Shown: one piece after another, positions 1-9,656 of the stretch
How the letters are laid out: each line of letters opens with the position of its first letter
How positions within the stretch are numbered: the stretch's first letter is position 1
Position numbers and translations under genes: made by a program
Assembly (NCBI RefSeq): GCF_019802055.1
Contig: NZ_JAHVHW010000007.1
Span: 124,001-188,000 of the forward strand
Length of the DNA stretch: 64,000 bases
Source: Ferrimonas balearica
GTDB taxonomy: Bacteria; Pseudomonadota; Gammaproteobacteria; Enterobacterales; Shewanellaceae
Reading direction: 5' to 3'
The notes under the pieces: model-generated
What the model was told of the DNA's origin: nothing
What the model saw: only the letters and a program-made list of their open reading frames with translations
Databases searched by the model: none

Positions 1-2
1 GT

Positions 3-1265
3 GCGAACCGCACCACGGTTCGTCAGGAAGTGGTTGCTGGGATCACCACTTTCCTCACCATGGCCTACATCATCTTCGTTAACCCCGCGATGCTGGCTGA
101 CGCCGGTATGGATCACGGTGCCGTTTTCGTTGCCACCTGTGTGGCGGCAGCCGTTGGCTGTCTGGTGATGGGTCTGCTGGCCAACTACCCCATTGCCCTG
201 GCGCCTGGGATGGGCCTCAACGCCTTCTTTACCTACACCGTTGTTCTGGAAATGGGCCACAGCTGGGAAACCGCGCTGGGCGCCGTATTCCTGTCCGGTG
301 TGCTGTTCCTGCTGCTTTCGGTGCTGAAAATCCGTGAATGGATCGTCAACGCCATCCCCATGTCTCTGCGACTGGGCATTGCGGCAGGTATCGGTCTGTT
401 CCTGGCCCTGATTGGCCTGAAAAACGCCGGTATCGTAGTCTCCAACCCCGCCACCATCGTGGGTCTTGGCGACGTCACCAGCTTCCCGGTTGTGATGGCC
501 GCGCTGGGCTTTGCCCTGATCATCGCTCTGGTGCACTTCGGCCTGAAAGCCGCCGTGATGATCTCCATTCTGGTGATCACCGCTCTGGGCCTGATGTTTG
601 GTGATGTGCAGTACCACGGCCTGGTCTCTATGCCGCCCTCTGTTGCACCGACTCTGGCCGCTCTGGACATCGCCGGTGCGCTGGAAGTGGGCATGCTGTC
701 TGTAGTGTTTGCCTTCCTGTTCGTTGACCTGTTCGATACCTCCGGCACCCTGGTGGCGGTGGCACAACGTGGCGGAATGCTGGATGACAAAGGGCGTCTG
801 CCCCGCGCCAACCGCGCGATGATGGCTGACTCCTCTGCCACCATCGCTGGCGCCTTCCTCGGTACCTCCACCACCACCAGCTACATCGAAAGCACCGCAG
901 GCGTGTCTGCCGGTGGCCGCACCGGTCTGACTGCCGTCGTGGTTGGTCTGCTGTTCCTGGGCTGTCTGTTTATCTCTCCGCTGGCGGGCATGGTTCCGGC
1001 TTACGCCACCACCGGTGCACTGGTCTATGTGGCGATCCTGATGATGTCCGGTCTGGTTCACCTGGAGTGGGATGACCTGACTGAAGCCGCTCCGGTGGTG
1101 GTGACTGCCATCATGATGCCGCTGACCTTCTCCATCGCTCACGGCATCGCCATCGGCTTTATCACCTACGCGGTGATCAAGCTGCTGAGCCGTCGATTCC
1201 AGGACGTCAGCCCCGCGGTTGGCATTCTGGCGGTACTGTTCATTCTGAAGTTCATGTACCTGTAA
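3..1265 (+). CDS. NCS2/AzgA-family purine permease, 5' end outside window
   Basis: Inner-membrane permease for purine bases (adenine, or guanine/hypoxanthine), probably proton-coupled. The reading frame is already open at the left edge, and the first visible residues (ANRTTVRQEVVAGITTFLTM) match the segment just after the start of AzgA-type permeases, so only a few tens of residues are missing; an internal GTG at base 30 is not the true start. About 12 hydrophobic helices are visible. The stretch GTSTTTSYIESTAGVSAGG near the middle is the substrate-site signature of this subfamily, and NPAML follows the first helix. A hairpin terminator follows the stop. Substrate preference among E. coli AdeP/AdeQ/GhxP/GhxQ-like proteins cannot be settled by eye. 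Confidence 0.93.
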   Translation, partial: ANRTTVRQEVVAGITTFLTMAYIIFVNPAMLADAGMDHGAVFVATCVAAAVGCLVMGLLANYPIALAPGMGLNAFFTYTVVLEMGHSWETALGAVFLSGVLFLLLSVLKIREWIVNAIPMSLRLGIAAGIGLFLALIGLKNAGIVVSNPATIVGLGDVTSFPVVMAALGFALIIALVHFGLKAAVMISILVITALGLMFGDVQYHGLVSMPPSVAPTLAALDIAGALEVGMLSVVFAFLFVDLFDTSGTLVAVAQRGGMLDDKGRLPRANRAMMADSSATIAGAFLGTSTTTSYIESTAGVSAGGRTGLTAVVVGLLFLGCLFISPLAGMVPAYATTGALVYVAILMMSGLVHLEWDDLTEAAPVVVTAIMMPLTFSIAHGIAIGFITYAVIKLLSRRFQDVSPAVGILAVLFILKFMYL

Positions 1266-1285
1266 GGCTGTTCGCCTTCCGGCCT

Positions 1286-1320
1286 GACACCGCCTCCCTT
1301 TGGGGAGGCGGTGTCGTTTC
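1286..1320 (+). terminator. Intrinsic terminator after the purine permease
   Basis: A 13-bp perfect stem, GACACCGCCTCCC (1286-1298) with GGGAGGCGGTGTC (1303-1315), is followed by a short T-containing tail (GTTTCT). The tail is weak but the stem is long and lies just after the permease stop, separating it from proB. Confidence 0.75.
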
Positions 1321-1336
1321 TGTGCGTCAAACCTGC

Positions 1337-1364
1337 TGTGTCAAAGCCACTTTTTCGGTATAAC
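1337..1364 (+). promoter_or_regulatory. Possible sigma-70 promoter for proBA
   Basis: A TATAAC box at 1359-1364 lies about 35 bases before the proB GTG start, with a poor -35 element (TGTGTC, 1337-1342) 16 bases upstream. Position between the terminator and proB is right, but the -35 match is weak. Confidence 0.3.
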
Positions 1365-1398
1365 TACTCCTTCTGTCTTTTTTTGAGCCTTACCCCGA

Positions 1399-2511
1399 GT
1401 GAATCCGCTACGTTATCGCCGGATAGTGGTCAAACTGGGCACCAGTGTCCTGACCTCCGGCAGTCCCAAGTTGAACCGTGCCCATATGGTGGAATTGGTT
1501 CGCCAGATGGCCCGCCTTCGTCAGGCTGGCTGTGAGATCATCCTGGTTACCTCCGGCGCCATCGCCGCGGGTCGCGAGCACCTGGGTTTCCCAACATTGC
1601 CGGACTCTCTGTCGAGCAAGCAGATGTTGGCAGCCGTAGGGCAGAGCCAGTTGATCCGGACCTGGGAGCAGCTGTTCAATCTCTACAATCTGCACGTGGG
1701 TCAGATCCTGCTGACCCGTGCCGATCTGGATGACCGCGAGCGCTACCTCAACGCCCGCGATACTCTGCAGGCGCTGCTGGATAACGGCATCATTCCGGTG
1801 ATCAACGAGAACGACGCCGTGGCAATCGCGGAGATTAAGGTAGGCGATAACGATAACCTCTCCGCCCTGGCGGCCCTGTTGGGCGAGGCAGAGTTGCTGA
1901 TGCTGCTGACGGACCAGCCGGGTCTGTTTGATGCGGATCCCCGCAGTAATCCCGATGCCAAGCTGATCCCGGAAGTGGAGCACATCGACGACAGTCTGCG
2001 CCGTCTGGCGGGAGGCAGTGGCACCAACCTGGGCACCGGTGGCATGGCCACCAAGCTGCAGGCGGCGGATGTTGCCCGTCGTGCGGGAGTTGAGGTGGTG
2101 ATCGCCGCTGGCCACGCCGAAGGGGTAATCGAGGGGCTGGCCCGGGGTGAGTCTATCGGCACCCGCTTCCCGGCGTTGGCCTGTCCTCTGGATGGCCGCA
2201 AACGCTGGATTCTGGCGGGACCGCCCCCGGCAGGCACCCTGCATCTGGATGCCGGTGCGGTTTCTGCCCTGGTAGACAAAGGGTCGAGCCTGCTACCCAA
2301 AGGGATTACGGCCGTTGAGGGCAACTTTGCCCGGGGCTGCACCCTGATGCTCAAGGACCCGAATGGCCAACTGATTGGCCGCGGTATCGCCCGCTACGGG
2401 GCGCCGGACATGCGTCGTCTGGCTGGCCAACACTCCAATGAGATCGAAAGCCTGCTGGGCTACAGCTACGGCACGGTGGCGATCCACAGAAACGACCTGG
2501 TGGTGCTATGA
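1399..2511 (+). CDS. proB: Glutamate 5-kinase
   Basis: Phosphorylates L-glutamate with ATP to gamma-glutamyl phosphate, the first and usually proline-inhibited step of proline synthesis. At 370 residues it has the full two-domain form. An amino-acid kinase domain carries [10 protein letters not shown] near residue 10, VTSGAIAAG near 50, INENDAVA near 137 and [12 protein letters not shown] near 213; a C-terminal PUA domain starts near 275. The start is GTG, 25 bases beyond the candidate -10 box. Its stop overlaps the proA start as ATGA, so the two are translationally coupled, fitting the labile intermediate passed between the enzymes. Confidence 0.97.
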   Translation: MNPLRYRRIVVKLGTSVLTSGSPKLNRAHMVELVRQMARLRQAGCEIILVTSGAIAAGREHLGFPTLPDSLSSKQMLAAVGQSQLIRTWEQLFNLYNLHVGQILLTRADLDDRERYLNARDTLQALLDNGIIPVINENDAVAIAEIKVGDNDNLSALAALLGEAELLMLLTDQPGLFDADPRSNPDAKLIPEVEHIDDSLRRLAGGSGTNLGTGGMATKLQAADVARRAGVEVVIAAGHAEGVIEGLARGESIGTRFPALACPLDGRKRWILAGPPPAGTLHLDAGAVSALVDKGSSLLPKGITAVEGNFARGCTLMLKDPNGQLIGRGIARYGAPDMRRLAGQHSNEIESLLGYSYGTVAIHRNDLVVL

Positions 2512-3764
2512 CAACCAATCCCCTTTTGCCCATGGGTGAGAAAGCCCGTGAAGCCAGCTACGCCCTTCTGGGGCTGGGAGCGGCTGAGAAGAATGCTCTG
2601 CTGGCGACCATCTCCGCCCAGATCCATGCTCATCAGGAGTCGATTCTGGCGGCCAACGCCGAAGATATGATCCGTGCTGAGCAAGCGGGATTGTCCGGGG
2701 CCATGCTGGATCGCCTGCTGCTCACCCCGGAACGTCTGGCCGCCATTCGGGCCGATATCGATACGGTGATCGCACTGGCGGATCCGGTCGGCGTGGACAT
2801 TGAGAGCCGTCTGCTGGAAAACGGCATGCGCCTGGCCCGTCGCCGCATCCCGCTGGGGGTGATCGGCGTGATCTACGAAGCCCGTCCCAATGTCACTGTG
2901 GATGTGGCGGTGTTGGCGCTGAAAACCGGCAACGCCGTGATCATGCGTGGTGGTAAGGAGACAGTACGCTCCAACCAGGCGCTGCTGATCGCTATCCATG
3001 CGGCCCTCACCGAACGGGGTGTGCCCACCGATGCGGTGCAGCTGATCGACGACCCGGATCGGGCGTTGGTCACCGCGCTGCTGAACCTGGACAGCCATGT
3101 GGACATGGTGATCCCTCGTGGTGGCGCCGGGCTGCATCAGCTCTGTAAGGAGCAGGCCCGCATGCCGGTGATTACCGGCGGGATCGGCATCTGCCACATG
3201 TTCATCGATCAGGCTGCAGACCTGCATCGCGCACTGCCGTTGATTGAAAACGCCAAAGTGCAGCGTCCCACCGTGTGTAATGCCCTGGATACTCTGCTGG
3301 TGCATGAGGCGGTAGCCGATGCGCTGCTGCCTGAGGTGGCGAGCCGCCTGCGTCCGTTGGGCGTTACCCTTAAAGCGTGCCCCAAAGCGTTGGCCGCTCT
3401 GGGCGCGGATGCGGAAGCGGCGGGCGAGGGGGACTTTGACACCGAGTGGCTCTCTCTGGTGCTGGGAGTCAAAGTGGTCTCCGGTGTGGATGAAGCGATC
3501 ACCCACATTCGCACTCACTCATCGGAACATTCCGAAAGCGTGGTGACCGAGGATCGCTCAGTAGCGGATCGCTTTGTGGCAGCCATCAACTCCTCAGCGG
3601 TATACGTTAATGCCAGCACCCGCTTTACCGATGGCAGCCAGTTTGGCCTGGGTGCCGAAGTGGCGGTCAGTACCCAGAAACTGCATGCCCGCGGACCGAT
3701 GGGGCTGGAAGCCCTGACCACCTACAAGTGGGTGGGCACCGGGGATTACCACGCCCGTGGATAA
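2508..3764 (+). CDS. proA: Gamma-glutamyl phosphate reductase
   Basis: NADPH-dependent reduction of gamma-glutamyl phosphate to glutamate-5-semialdehyde, the second step of proline synthesis. The 418-residue length is normal. It is an aldehyde-dehydrogenase-fold enzyme; the catalytic cysteine is Cys257 in [15 protein letters not shown], and [20 protein letters not shown] near residue 120 is a family hallmark of the cofactor domain. It overlaps proB by four bases and is followed by a strong terminator, so proBA is a two-gene operon. Confidence 0.97.
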   Translation: MTTNPLLPMGEKAREASYALLGLGAAEKNALLATISAQIHAHQESILAANAEDMIRAEQAGLSGAMLDRLLLTPERLAAIRADIDTVIALADPVGVDIESRLLENGMRLARRRIPLGVIGVIYEARPNVTVDVAVLALKTGNAVIMRGGKETVRSNQALLIAIHAALTERGVPTDAVQLIDDPDRALVTALLNLDSHVDMVIPRGGAGLHQLCKEQARMPVITGGIGICHMFIDQAADLHRALPLIENAKVQRPTVCNALDTLLVHEAVADALLPEVASRLRPLGVTLKACPKALAALGADAEAAGEGDFDTEWLSLVLGVKVVSGVDEAITHIRTHSSEHSESVVTEDRSVADRFVAAINSSAVYVNASTRFTDGSQFGLGAEVAVSTQKLHARGPMGLEALTTYKWVGTGDYHARG

Positions 3765-3778
3765 ACCGTAACGGTGAG

Positions 3779-3806
3779 AAAAGGGACGCAATGGCGTCCC
3801 TTTTTT
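3779..3806 (+). terminator. Intrinsic terminator of proBA
   Basis: Stem GGGACGC (3783-3789) with GCGTCCC (3794-3800), loop AATG, extended by A/T pairing and followed by six T residues. It lies 15 bases after the proA stop. Confidence 0.9.
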
Positions 3807-3985
3807 GATCCTGATGGCCGGGAAAACAGGGCAAGAGGTGTGACGCTGTTCACTTTCAAAGAAATCGATGCCCGCGCGATAAAATCGTCGTGGCATGCCT
3901 TGGAAACGAAATGTAAAATCCTGAACCCATTGATGATTTAGGCTCCACAGCGAGGCTGTTGGGGCACAAAGGATTTTTACGTCAG

Positions 3986-4966
3986 ATGAGACTAAGACAG
4001 GGAGTTGGCGTTATCGCGGTCGCGATATCGCTTGTCGCCTGCTCCAGCAAACCGCCGAAACAGTATATCGCTCCGACCATCTCCACCGGCATCGCCATGC
4101 CCGCCAACGCGGATTTGAGTGACAGTAACGCTGCACTGCAGAAAGCGCTCAATGAACGGCAGCTCTACTTAACGACCGAAGGGGAGGCGGCTCCCTATGA
4201 AACGTCCGGTTGCCGCTCAGAGTTGTTGAAGCGGGTTTCCTCACCACAAGGGATTTTGCCGGGGGAAGACCCGCTGTATGGGGGGTATCTGTTGCCTGTG
4301 CAGGTCATCGGCCAGTCCGTCCACTACCTGAGCGAAGCGGGTCGACCTGTCCCGCTGCGGGACCTGCCCAACACCCAATCAGCGCTTTACCTGGATTTCA
4401 GTGGTCTTGGGGGGAATGACCTGGGGGGCCAATGGATGGCAGCCACCGCGTCCTTGCAGGCCAATATCGTACTGAGTGATGGACAATGGCGAGCGTTGAA
4501 AAAGACCGGCTTTGCCGGAGTGAGCCCGCAGCGGGTCTTCGTTAAGCGAGCGCCCCTGTTAAGGCGACCGGAGCCAGCGAATGCGGGTGCAGAGTACCTG
4601 TTTAATGAGACGCTCAGCCAGCCTCTTGTGGCCATCAGCGGCAATCCGCTGGGGATGTGCCAGAGCCTGCGGGACTCGGTGTTTATATCCAGCTCAACCC
4701 TTCCATACCAGCAAGGGCGGGGCTATCTGCCGCCTCAGCTGGTCTCGATGCTGCCTCAGAACGCGGACTTCAACCAGCTTGATAAGCAGGTGGAACTGGC
4801 GAAGCAGGGACGCTACCTCACGTTCTGGGGCAAGCGTGCTGTATTGCAGGATCGCTGCAAAACCGGCGAGCTGGGTGAGGAGGTGTGCGGCAAGGGCTCA
4901 TCGAAAACCACCCGGGAGCGCTCAGGCGCGGTGGTCGTGATCGGTGGAGGTCAGGGTGACCGATAA
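3986..4966 (+). CDS. Predicted outer-membrane or periplasmic lipoprotein, first gene of unknown membrane operon
   Basis: I do not recognise the family. I chose ATG at 3986 because the product then begins with a classic lipoprotein signal: basic MRLRQ, a hydrophobic run, and the lipobox LVAC followed by SSKPP; an in-frame TTG at 3959 would add a non-signal leader. The mature 307-residue part has no membrane span. It carries several cysteines (CRSELL, CQSLRD, CKTGELGEEVCG) that could form disulfides in the periplasm. The gene overlaps the next one by 11 bases, so it is translated together with the large membrane protein; a role as an exported partner of that protein is inference. Confidence 0.75.
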   Translation: MRLRQGVGVIAVAISLVACSSKPPKQYIAPTISTGIAMPANADLSDSNAALQKALNERQLYLTTEGEAAPYETSGCRSELLKRVSSPQGILPGEDPLYGGYLLPVQVIGQSVHYLSEAGRPVPLRDLPNTQSALYLDFSGLGGNDLGGQWMAATASLQANIVLSDGQWRALKKTGFAGVSPQRVFVKRAPLLRRPEPANAGAEYLFNETLSQPLVAISGNPLGMCQSLRDSVFISSSTLPYQQGRGYLPPQLVSMLPQNADFNQLDKQVELAKQGRYLTFWGKRAVLQDRCKTGELGEEVCGKGSSKTTRERSGAVVVIGGGQGDR

Positions 4967-7496
4967 TCTCTCCCCGAAGAAGCCAAAGCGCTTTGCTGGC
5001 TTGATTACCTTTATGGCTTTGCTGCTGGGTCTTATCGGCCTGGCGCTCTACCTCTACGTCGAGATCGCCCTGAACGTGACCCTGGTGAGCCTCTACTCAT
5101 CCGGTTTGACGGCGCTAGTGAACGATTACCACGAACTGGCGGGCCACGTTGAACTGGTGGGACGCATCATCAGTGGCTTTGGTCTGGCGTTGGGCCTGAC
5201 CTTCTGGCTGCCCGGAAAACTGATCCAGCGGGTGCCATTGGGGGCGGCCAAGGTGCGCGCCCTGGCGTTTGTGCTGCTGTGGCTGATCAGTGTGCCCTCG
5301 CTGAAGCTGGCAGTGGAGCATCTGGTGCTCAGCACCTCCCCCCAGGAGAAGCTGGCATCCGTTCGTTCTTTGCTTTTCCGGGAGGCGCTGGACCGTGAGC
5401 TGCTGGCGTTCGATGGGGCTACGACGCTGAACCAGATTGTCAAAGATGAGGAGCAGCGTGCGTTGCTGGTGGCATTGCTGCCCTCTCTGGCGCTGGTGTC
5501 CAATGCGGTGGACAGCACCATTGAAGCCCAGACCGAAGAGATGGTTGTGGCGATGATGGAGCGCGACCAGCGGGCCTATTTCCGTGAGCAGATCTTCCCC
5601 ACCTACCAGTCAGCCTGGACCGCTTATGACGGAGAGTGGGAGCGTTACGGCCAGGCGCAGGCTGATGCCCGGGCTGTGCGCCAACGCCTGACTGCACCCG
5701 GCGTGATGGAGCAGAAGTTCAAACAGCTGCAGAAGGGGATTGATCAGCAGTTGGCGAATGAGTGGCTGCTCTACCAGACCGCTTTCGACGACGTTGATGA
5801 GTATGTTGAGCCTCTTGTCGCCGCATTCCTGCCGGAGTTTCGTCAGCGAACCCCCCGATACCGCTCCAGCAAATGCGACCGAAGCTGTCGGGCGGAGATC
5901 ACCAATGAGTGGGTGCGCTTCGTGGAGCACAATCGGGCTCAGGGCTTCCCCGGCCTGGATGGGATAACCCTGCCCGACCCGGAAGACTGGTTTGCGACCA
6001 CTTACGTATTTGGCCGGGAGATCCACCTGAAAGTGGTGTTCCAGAACGCCCGTGAAGGCTATCTGGAGCAGCGCTTCCCCTTTGATGATGATCTGGAGCA
6101 GGAGGAGTTCGTGACTCAGCCTGCCATGCAGCGCATCGTGGTGGAATACGCCCGCGCCCAGGGCTACCAGGTGCCGGATAACTGGCAACGCACCGACTTC
6201 CAGTCGATAAGACAGTCGCTGCAGGCTCAGGCCCAACAAGCGATCGACAAAGTCTGGCTCGCTTATCAGCAGCAGAGCCGCTTTAAGTTTGTCGACCGCA
6301 CCATGGACAAGGGCGAATACGCCCGAGCCGGTGTCGTGGATGCGATGCACCGGGAGACACTGGGATCGCTCTATTTCAATGGCTACCGTCGCAGCCTCGG
6401 CTTTGATGCCCTGTTTGACCGCTGGGCAGAGACGGAAGAGAACGCCAACTTTGTTCGGATGCTGACGGATGCGGCGGCCGAAGCGGCGTTCTCCCCTGGT
6501 GGCATCATGTATGAGCTGGGCGTGGATGCAGTGCGCCTCTCCTACATCCCACCGGTGGCGATTGTCGCCTCCTTCAGCGCCATTCTGATGCTGGTGGGCC
6601 GGTTTGGCAGCTTTGTTCATCGTAAGGCACCGATGGCAGGCAAGGGCTACTTCGCGCTGTTTGGCCTGCTGGCGGTGGTCGCCGTCAGTGGGGTGGCGTC
6701 CAGTAAGGACAGCTACGCGAACGCGATGAAAGAGTTTGGCCAACAGACGGTGGCGCTATCCGGGCCTGAACTGGCGTTCGCCACCTTCCTGGGTGGCGTT
6801 ATCGACGCGGAACATTGGCTGCTGCAGAACGTGGAGGCACCCAGCCTCAAACAGCTGAATCGCTTTTTCAATCAGGAGCAAAGTGATGCCGCTCTGCACC
6901 AGGCTTACGTTCGGGCTGTGCAACTGGATGAGACCCTGTACCAGGGACTGCTGAGTGCGCTGATTGTGAAAAACCGCGTCGAGCGGGGTGGGGTGGTCCC
7001 CTTTGACTTCAACCTGGCGGTGATCAAGGCGGATGAGCGGGTCGGTTTCTATGCCGGTCTGAACTACGACGAAGAGGGCAAGTTGTCCAAAGTGAGCATT
7101 CCCAATGTGCTGGCTTCCGAGGAGGTGGCGTTCGCGCTGGAGCAGCGCTGGATCTACCGACCGGATCTCATGCGCGACGCCTATGCCGTCGTCAACAGTT
7201 ACGCCAGCCCGGATGGCTGGATGGAGATGAGAGAGCTGGGCAAAACCTCTCTGCGCGAAGAGCTTGAGCGTCGCACCCTGATGGTGATGCGCGACTCGGA
7301 CAGTCGTCAACTCCGGCGGGTACACGAAGCCTACACCCAGGGGCACAACAACCTGATCTTTGTTCAGCGGGGGCGCGGCAACGTGTACGACTGCTACCAG
7401 ATGCCCAGACTGTCCATTGAGAACATCGCGCAACTGGCTGCGCGACAGGAGATTGAGGGACAGCACAAGTTTGAGTGCCGAGGAGAGGTGTTTTGA
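4956..7496 (+). CDS. Large polytopic membrane protein of unknown function (846 aa)
   Basis: No family recognised. The start is placed at GTG 4956, preceded by TGGAGGT at 4945-4951; GTG 4944 would put the ribosome site inside the gene. Three helices are seen at about residues 13-36, 64-85 and 94-115. A roughly 410-residue hydrophilic region follows, rich in glutamine and charged residues and containing CDRSC, then two more helices at about 528-550 and 562-582, and a 260-residue C-terminal domain ending in an acidic and cysteine-containing tail. Such spacing suggests an inner-membrane protein with a large periplasmic or cytoplasmic middle domain. It sits between a lipoprotein and two tiny membrane proteins in one overlapping operon, so it is probably the core of a complex. 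Confidence 0.8.
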   Translation: MTDNLSPKKPKRFAGLITFMALLLGLIGLALYLYVEIALNVTLVSLYSSGLTALVNDYHELAGHVELVGRIISGFGLALGLTFWLPGKLIQRVPLGAAKVRALAFVLLWLISVPSLKLAVEHLVLSTSPQEKLASVRSLLFREALDRELLAFDGATTLNQIVKDEEQRALLVALLPSLALVSNAVDSTIEAQTEEMVVAMMERDQRAYFREQIFPTYQSAWTAYDGEWERYGQAQADARAVRQRLTAPGVMEQKFKQLQKGIDQQLANEWLLYQTAFDDVDEYVEPLVAAFLPEFRQRTPRYRSSKCDRSCRAEITNEWVRFVEHNRAQGFPGLDGITLPDPEDWFATTYVFGREIHLKVVFQNAREGYLEQRFPFDDDLEQEEFVTQPAMQRIVVEYARAQGYQVPDNWQRTDFQSIRQSLQAQAQQAIDKVWLAYQQQSRFKFVDRTMDKGEYARAGVVDAMHRETLGSLYFNGYRRSLGFDALFDRWAETEENANFVRMLTDAAAEAAFSPGGIMYELGVDAVRLSYIPPVAIVASFSAILMLVGRFGSFVHRKAPMAGKGYFALFGLLAVVAVSGVASSKDSYANAMKEFGQQTVALSGPELAFATFLGGVIDAEHWLLQNVEAPSLKQLNRFFNQEQSDAALHQAYVRAVQLDETLYQGLLSALIVKNRVERGGVVPFDFNLAVIKADERVGFYAGLNYDEEGKLSKVSIPNVLASEEVAFALEQRWIYRPDLMRDAYAVVNSYASPDGWMEMRELGKTSLREELERRTLMVMRDSDSRQLRRVHEAYTQGHNNLIFVQRGRGNVYDCYQMPRLSIENIAQLAARQEIEGQHKFECRGEVF

Positions 7497-7690
7497 TTCG
7501 GAAATGGTTAGCTCAATTGCCGGCGTCTTCCGCCACTGTTGCCCGGGGGATATTGGTGAAAGTGGTGGTGGCGGCTCTGGTGATCGCCGGTGTCACTCAC
7601 CTGACCTCGGTTCAGGACCAGGCGATGCATGCGCTTTATCAGAAAGCGGAAATCATTAAGTTAAAGCTTCAATTAACAGGAATTAAGTAA
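7493..7690 (+). CDS. Small single-span membrane protein (65 aa), unknown
   Basis: The most likely start is TTG at 7493, which overlaps the stop of the preceding gene (TTGA) and has AGGAGAGG at 7481-7488 four bases before it; an ATG at 7475 in the same frame is the alternative. The product begins IRKWLAQLP and has one hydrophobic helix (about residues 18-40, rich in V, A, I) followed by a short basic tail. Its stop overlaps the ATG of the next gene by one base, so it is clearly part of the same operon. No known family can be assigned; small accessory subunit of the neighbouring membrane protein is an inference from context. Confidence 0.65.
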   Translation: MIRKWLAQLPASSATVARGILVKVVVAALVIAGVTHLTSVQDQAMHALYQKAEIIKLKLQLTGIK

Positions 7691-7998
7691 TGGCAGAGGC
7701 ACAACAGAAAGCGCGCTGGATCAGTTTTGGTGATCTCTGGACCATGTTGGCTGGCGTGTTGGTGATCTACACGGTCTGGACCCAGCATCAGAGCAGCATG
7801 GCCAACATCGAAAAGACCAATCAGATGCTGGCCAAGTACGAGACCCAGTTGGATCTGGCGATCGCCAATGACGGCAACGTACTGAAGACTTACCAGAAGA
7901 ACCTGCGGGCCATCACCACCTCCATGAGCAAAGAGGAGAAGGCGCTGCTGTCCCAACTGTTGAGCGTGGAATCCTCCATGGCCAACACCAGCCTTTAA
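7690..7998 (+). CDS. Small membrane protein with MotB-plug-like N-terminus (102 aa)
   Basis: Last gene of the unknown operon, starting on the final base of the previous stop codon. Residues 10-29 (WISFGDLWTMLAGVLVIYTV) resemble the N-terminal helix of MotB/OmpA-type stator proteins, where a W-x-x-S/T-F-x-D-L pattern places an ion-binding aspartate in the membrane; here that is Asp15. Residues 30-100 are polar and probably coiled-coil. The peptidoglycan-binding OmpA domain of true MotB is absent. The family resemblance is seen by eye only, so the link to ion-driven motors is a hypothesis. A terminator follows. Confidence 0.7.
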   Translation: MAEAQQKARWISFGDLWTMLAGVLVIYTVWTQHQSSMANIEKTNQMLAKYETQLDLAIANDGNVLKTYQKNLRAITTSMSKEEKALLSQLLSVESSMANTSL

Positions 7999-8004
7999 TC
8001 CGAA

Positions 8005-8030
8005 CAGCCCGGCAATGGCCGGGCTGCTTT
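8005..8030 (+). terminator. Hairpin terminator after the unknown membrane operon
   Basis: Stem CAGCCCGGC (8005-8013) with GCCGGGCTG (8018-8026) seven bases after the stop, followed by CTTT. The T tail is short; a second hairpin lies downstream. Confidence 0.6.
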
Positions 8031-8062
8031 CGCTGACCTAGAACCGCCGTTTCCACAGCAAC

Positions 8063-8096
8063 AAAAAAGCAAGCCGGAATCGGCTTGCCTTTGTTT
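8063..8096. terminator. Bidirectional terminator between convergent genes
   Basis: Stem GCAAGCCG (8069-8076) with CGGCTTGC (8081-8088), flanked by A6 on the left and CTTTGTTTT on the right, so it can stop transcription of the membrane operon and of the leftward chemoreceptor gene. Confidence 0.85.
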
Positions 8097-8114
8097 TGCA
8101 AACGGTTGGCGGTT

Positions 8115-9656
8115 TTAGCCAAAGGTGCGGCCAAGCTCGCCGATCCCCTCCACTTCCTGCTTTACCCGCTCTGCGGTGTGCTCTACCTGTTCAGACTGAC
8201 GCAGAACTCCCTGGGTCAGCTGATGGATTGAGTCCAGATTCTCGGCGATTTCGGCGGCGGCCATGCGTTGCTGCGTTGCGGCAGTCGCCGTCTCAGCCGC
8301 CATCTTCTCCACCTGTTTCACCTGGGCATTGATGGTATCAACCTGGTTCGCGCTGTGGCGGGCGTGTTCCGCGCAATCATCAGCCTGCGCGCGGTTCTGC
8401 GCCATCTGCTCCACCCATTGCGCCAGGGTTTGATTCATCTCCTGAACACTGGTCTGGATGGCGGTAGTCGCTTGCTGAGTCCGGCTGGAGAGTGCGCGAA
8501 CCTCATCGGCGACCACGGCAAATCCACGACCCTGCTCTCCCGCACGGGCGGCCTCAATGGCGGCGTTCAGCGCCAGCAGATTGGTCTGCTCGGCGATGCC
8601 ATCGATCTCCTGCATCGCAGCGGACACCTTCTCCGCCTCCTGATGGAGGGTGGTGGCCCGGTTAGCAGCCTGAACCACGCTGTTGGCCAACTCATCAATC
8701 CGTTCGGAGCTTGCCAGCATGGCAGTGCGGGTTTGCTGGCAGATCTGGTGGGTTTCGGAAACCTGGTTGGAGTTGGCTTCGGCGTTGTGGGCAATCTCTC
8801 CGATGGTGACATTCATCTCCTCCACCGCCGTCGCGATCTGGGAGAGACGGTGTTGCTCATCGTCGATGCCCTGTCGGGCCTGGTGGGCGATGGACACCAG
8901 CTCCCTGGCGGAATCATCCAGGCGACGCCCGGCGTCGGCGGTTCGTCCCAGCACCCCCTGCATCTTGGTTTTGGCCAGGCCGAGATGGAAGTGTGCGACT
9001 GAGGCGCTACCGGTCCCTTCGTAGACCAGTCGGCTGACACTGTCATACGCACTCTGCAAATCGGCCAGCAGTGCCGGAACCTGCACCGCTTCGTCCCAGA
9101 ACAGCCAGACCAAAAGGGCGAAACTGAGCAGCGCCGGGATCAGCACCATCGGACTGAACCACCATGAGGTGGCCGCCGCCATGACCAACGCCAACAGAGC
9201 CGCCAGAACCTGCTTTTGGCCAAGTCGCAGCTCTTTTGGTAGGGGTTTACCCGCCTGGATGCGGGCGTAGAGACGGGAAGCCCTGGTGACCATCTCGACC
9301 GTGGGTTTGCGGCGTACAGACTGGTAACCCACCACTTTGCCGCGTTCCAGAATTGGTGTGACAAAGGCGTCCACCCAGTAGTAACGGCCATCTTTGCAGC
9401 GATTTTTGACGACGCCGCGCCAACTGTTCCCCGCCTTGAGGTGGTCCCACAGGTCTTTGAATGCGGCCGCTGGCATATCCGGGTGACGAACCAGATTGTG
9501 GTTGTGGTTCATCAACTCTGACTCGCTGTAACCACAAATGCGGATAAAGTCGGCATTGGCGTAGGTGATAACCCCACGGGTGTCGGTGGTGGAGACCAGT
9601 TCATCATCCGCTTGGAGAGGGACTTCCTGGTCGATGCAGTCACGGGTCCGTGTCAT
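8115..9656 (-). CDS. PAS-domain methyl-accepting chemotaxis protein, Aer-like
   Basis: Energy- or redox-taxis transducer of 513 residues. An N-terminal PAS domain (about residues 10-115) has the Aer-type sequence [18 protein letters not shown] and later [13 protein letters not shown], typical of FAD-binding Aer sensors. A hydrophobic hairpin at about 150-190 anchors it in the inner membrane without a periplasmic sensor. The C-terminal half is the coiled-coil signalling domain with the conserved hairpin tip [20 protein letters not shown] that contacts CheA and CheW. I could not delimit a HAMP domain. FAD as ligand is inferred from the Aer resemblance. Transcribed alone, convergent with the membrane operon. 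Confidence 0.93.
   Translation of the reverse strand: MTRTRDCIDQEVPLQADDELVSTTDTRGVITYANADFIRICGYSESELMNHNHNLVRHPDMPAAAFKDLWDHLKAGNSWRGVVKNRCKDGRYYWVDAFVTPILERGKVVGYQSVRRKPTVEMVTRASRLYARIQAGKPLPKELRLGQKQVLAALLALVMAAATSWWFSPMVLIPALLSFALLVWLFWDEAVQVPALLADLQSAYDSVSRLVYEGTGSASVAHFHLGLAKTKMQGVLGRTADAGRRLDDSARELVSIAHQARQGIDDEQHRLSQIATAVEEMNVTIGEIAHNAEANSNQVSETHQICQQTRTAMLASSERIDELANSVVQAANRATTLHQEAEKVSAAMQEIDGIAEQTNLLALNAAIEAARAGEQGRGFAVVADEVRALSSRTQQATTAIQTSVQEMNQTLAQWVEQMAQNRAQADDCAEHARHSANQVDTINAQVKQVEKMAAETATAATQQRMAAAEIAENLDSIHQLTQGVLRQSEQVEHTAERVKQEVEGIGELGRTFG

Noticed and set aside
7690-7998. MotB-like protein as part of a Zorya or flagellar system
   Set aside because: No MotA-like, helicase or nuclease partner is present, and the OmpA domain is missing, so neither assignment is supported.
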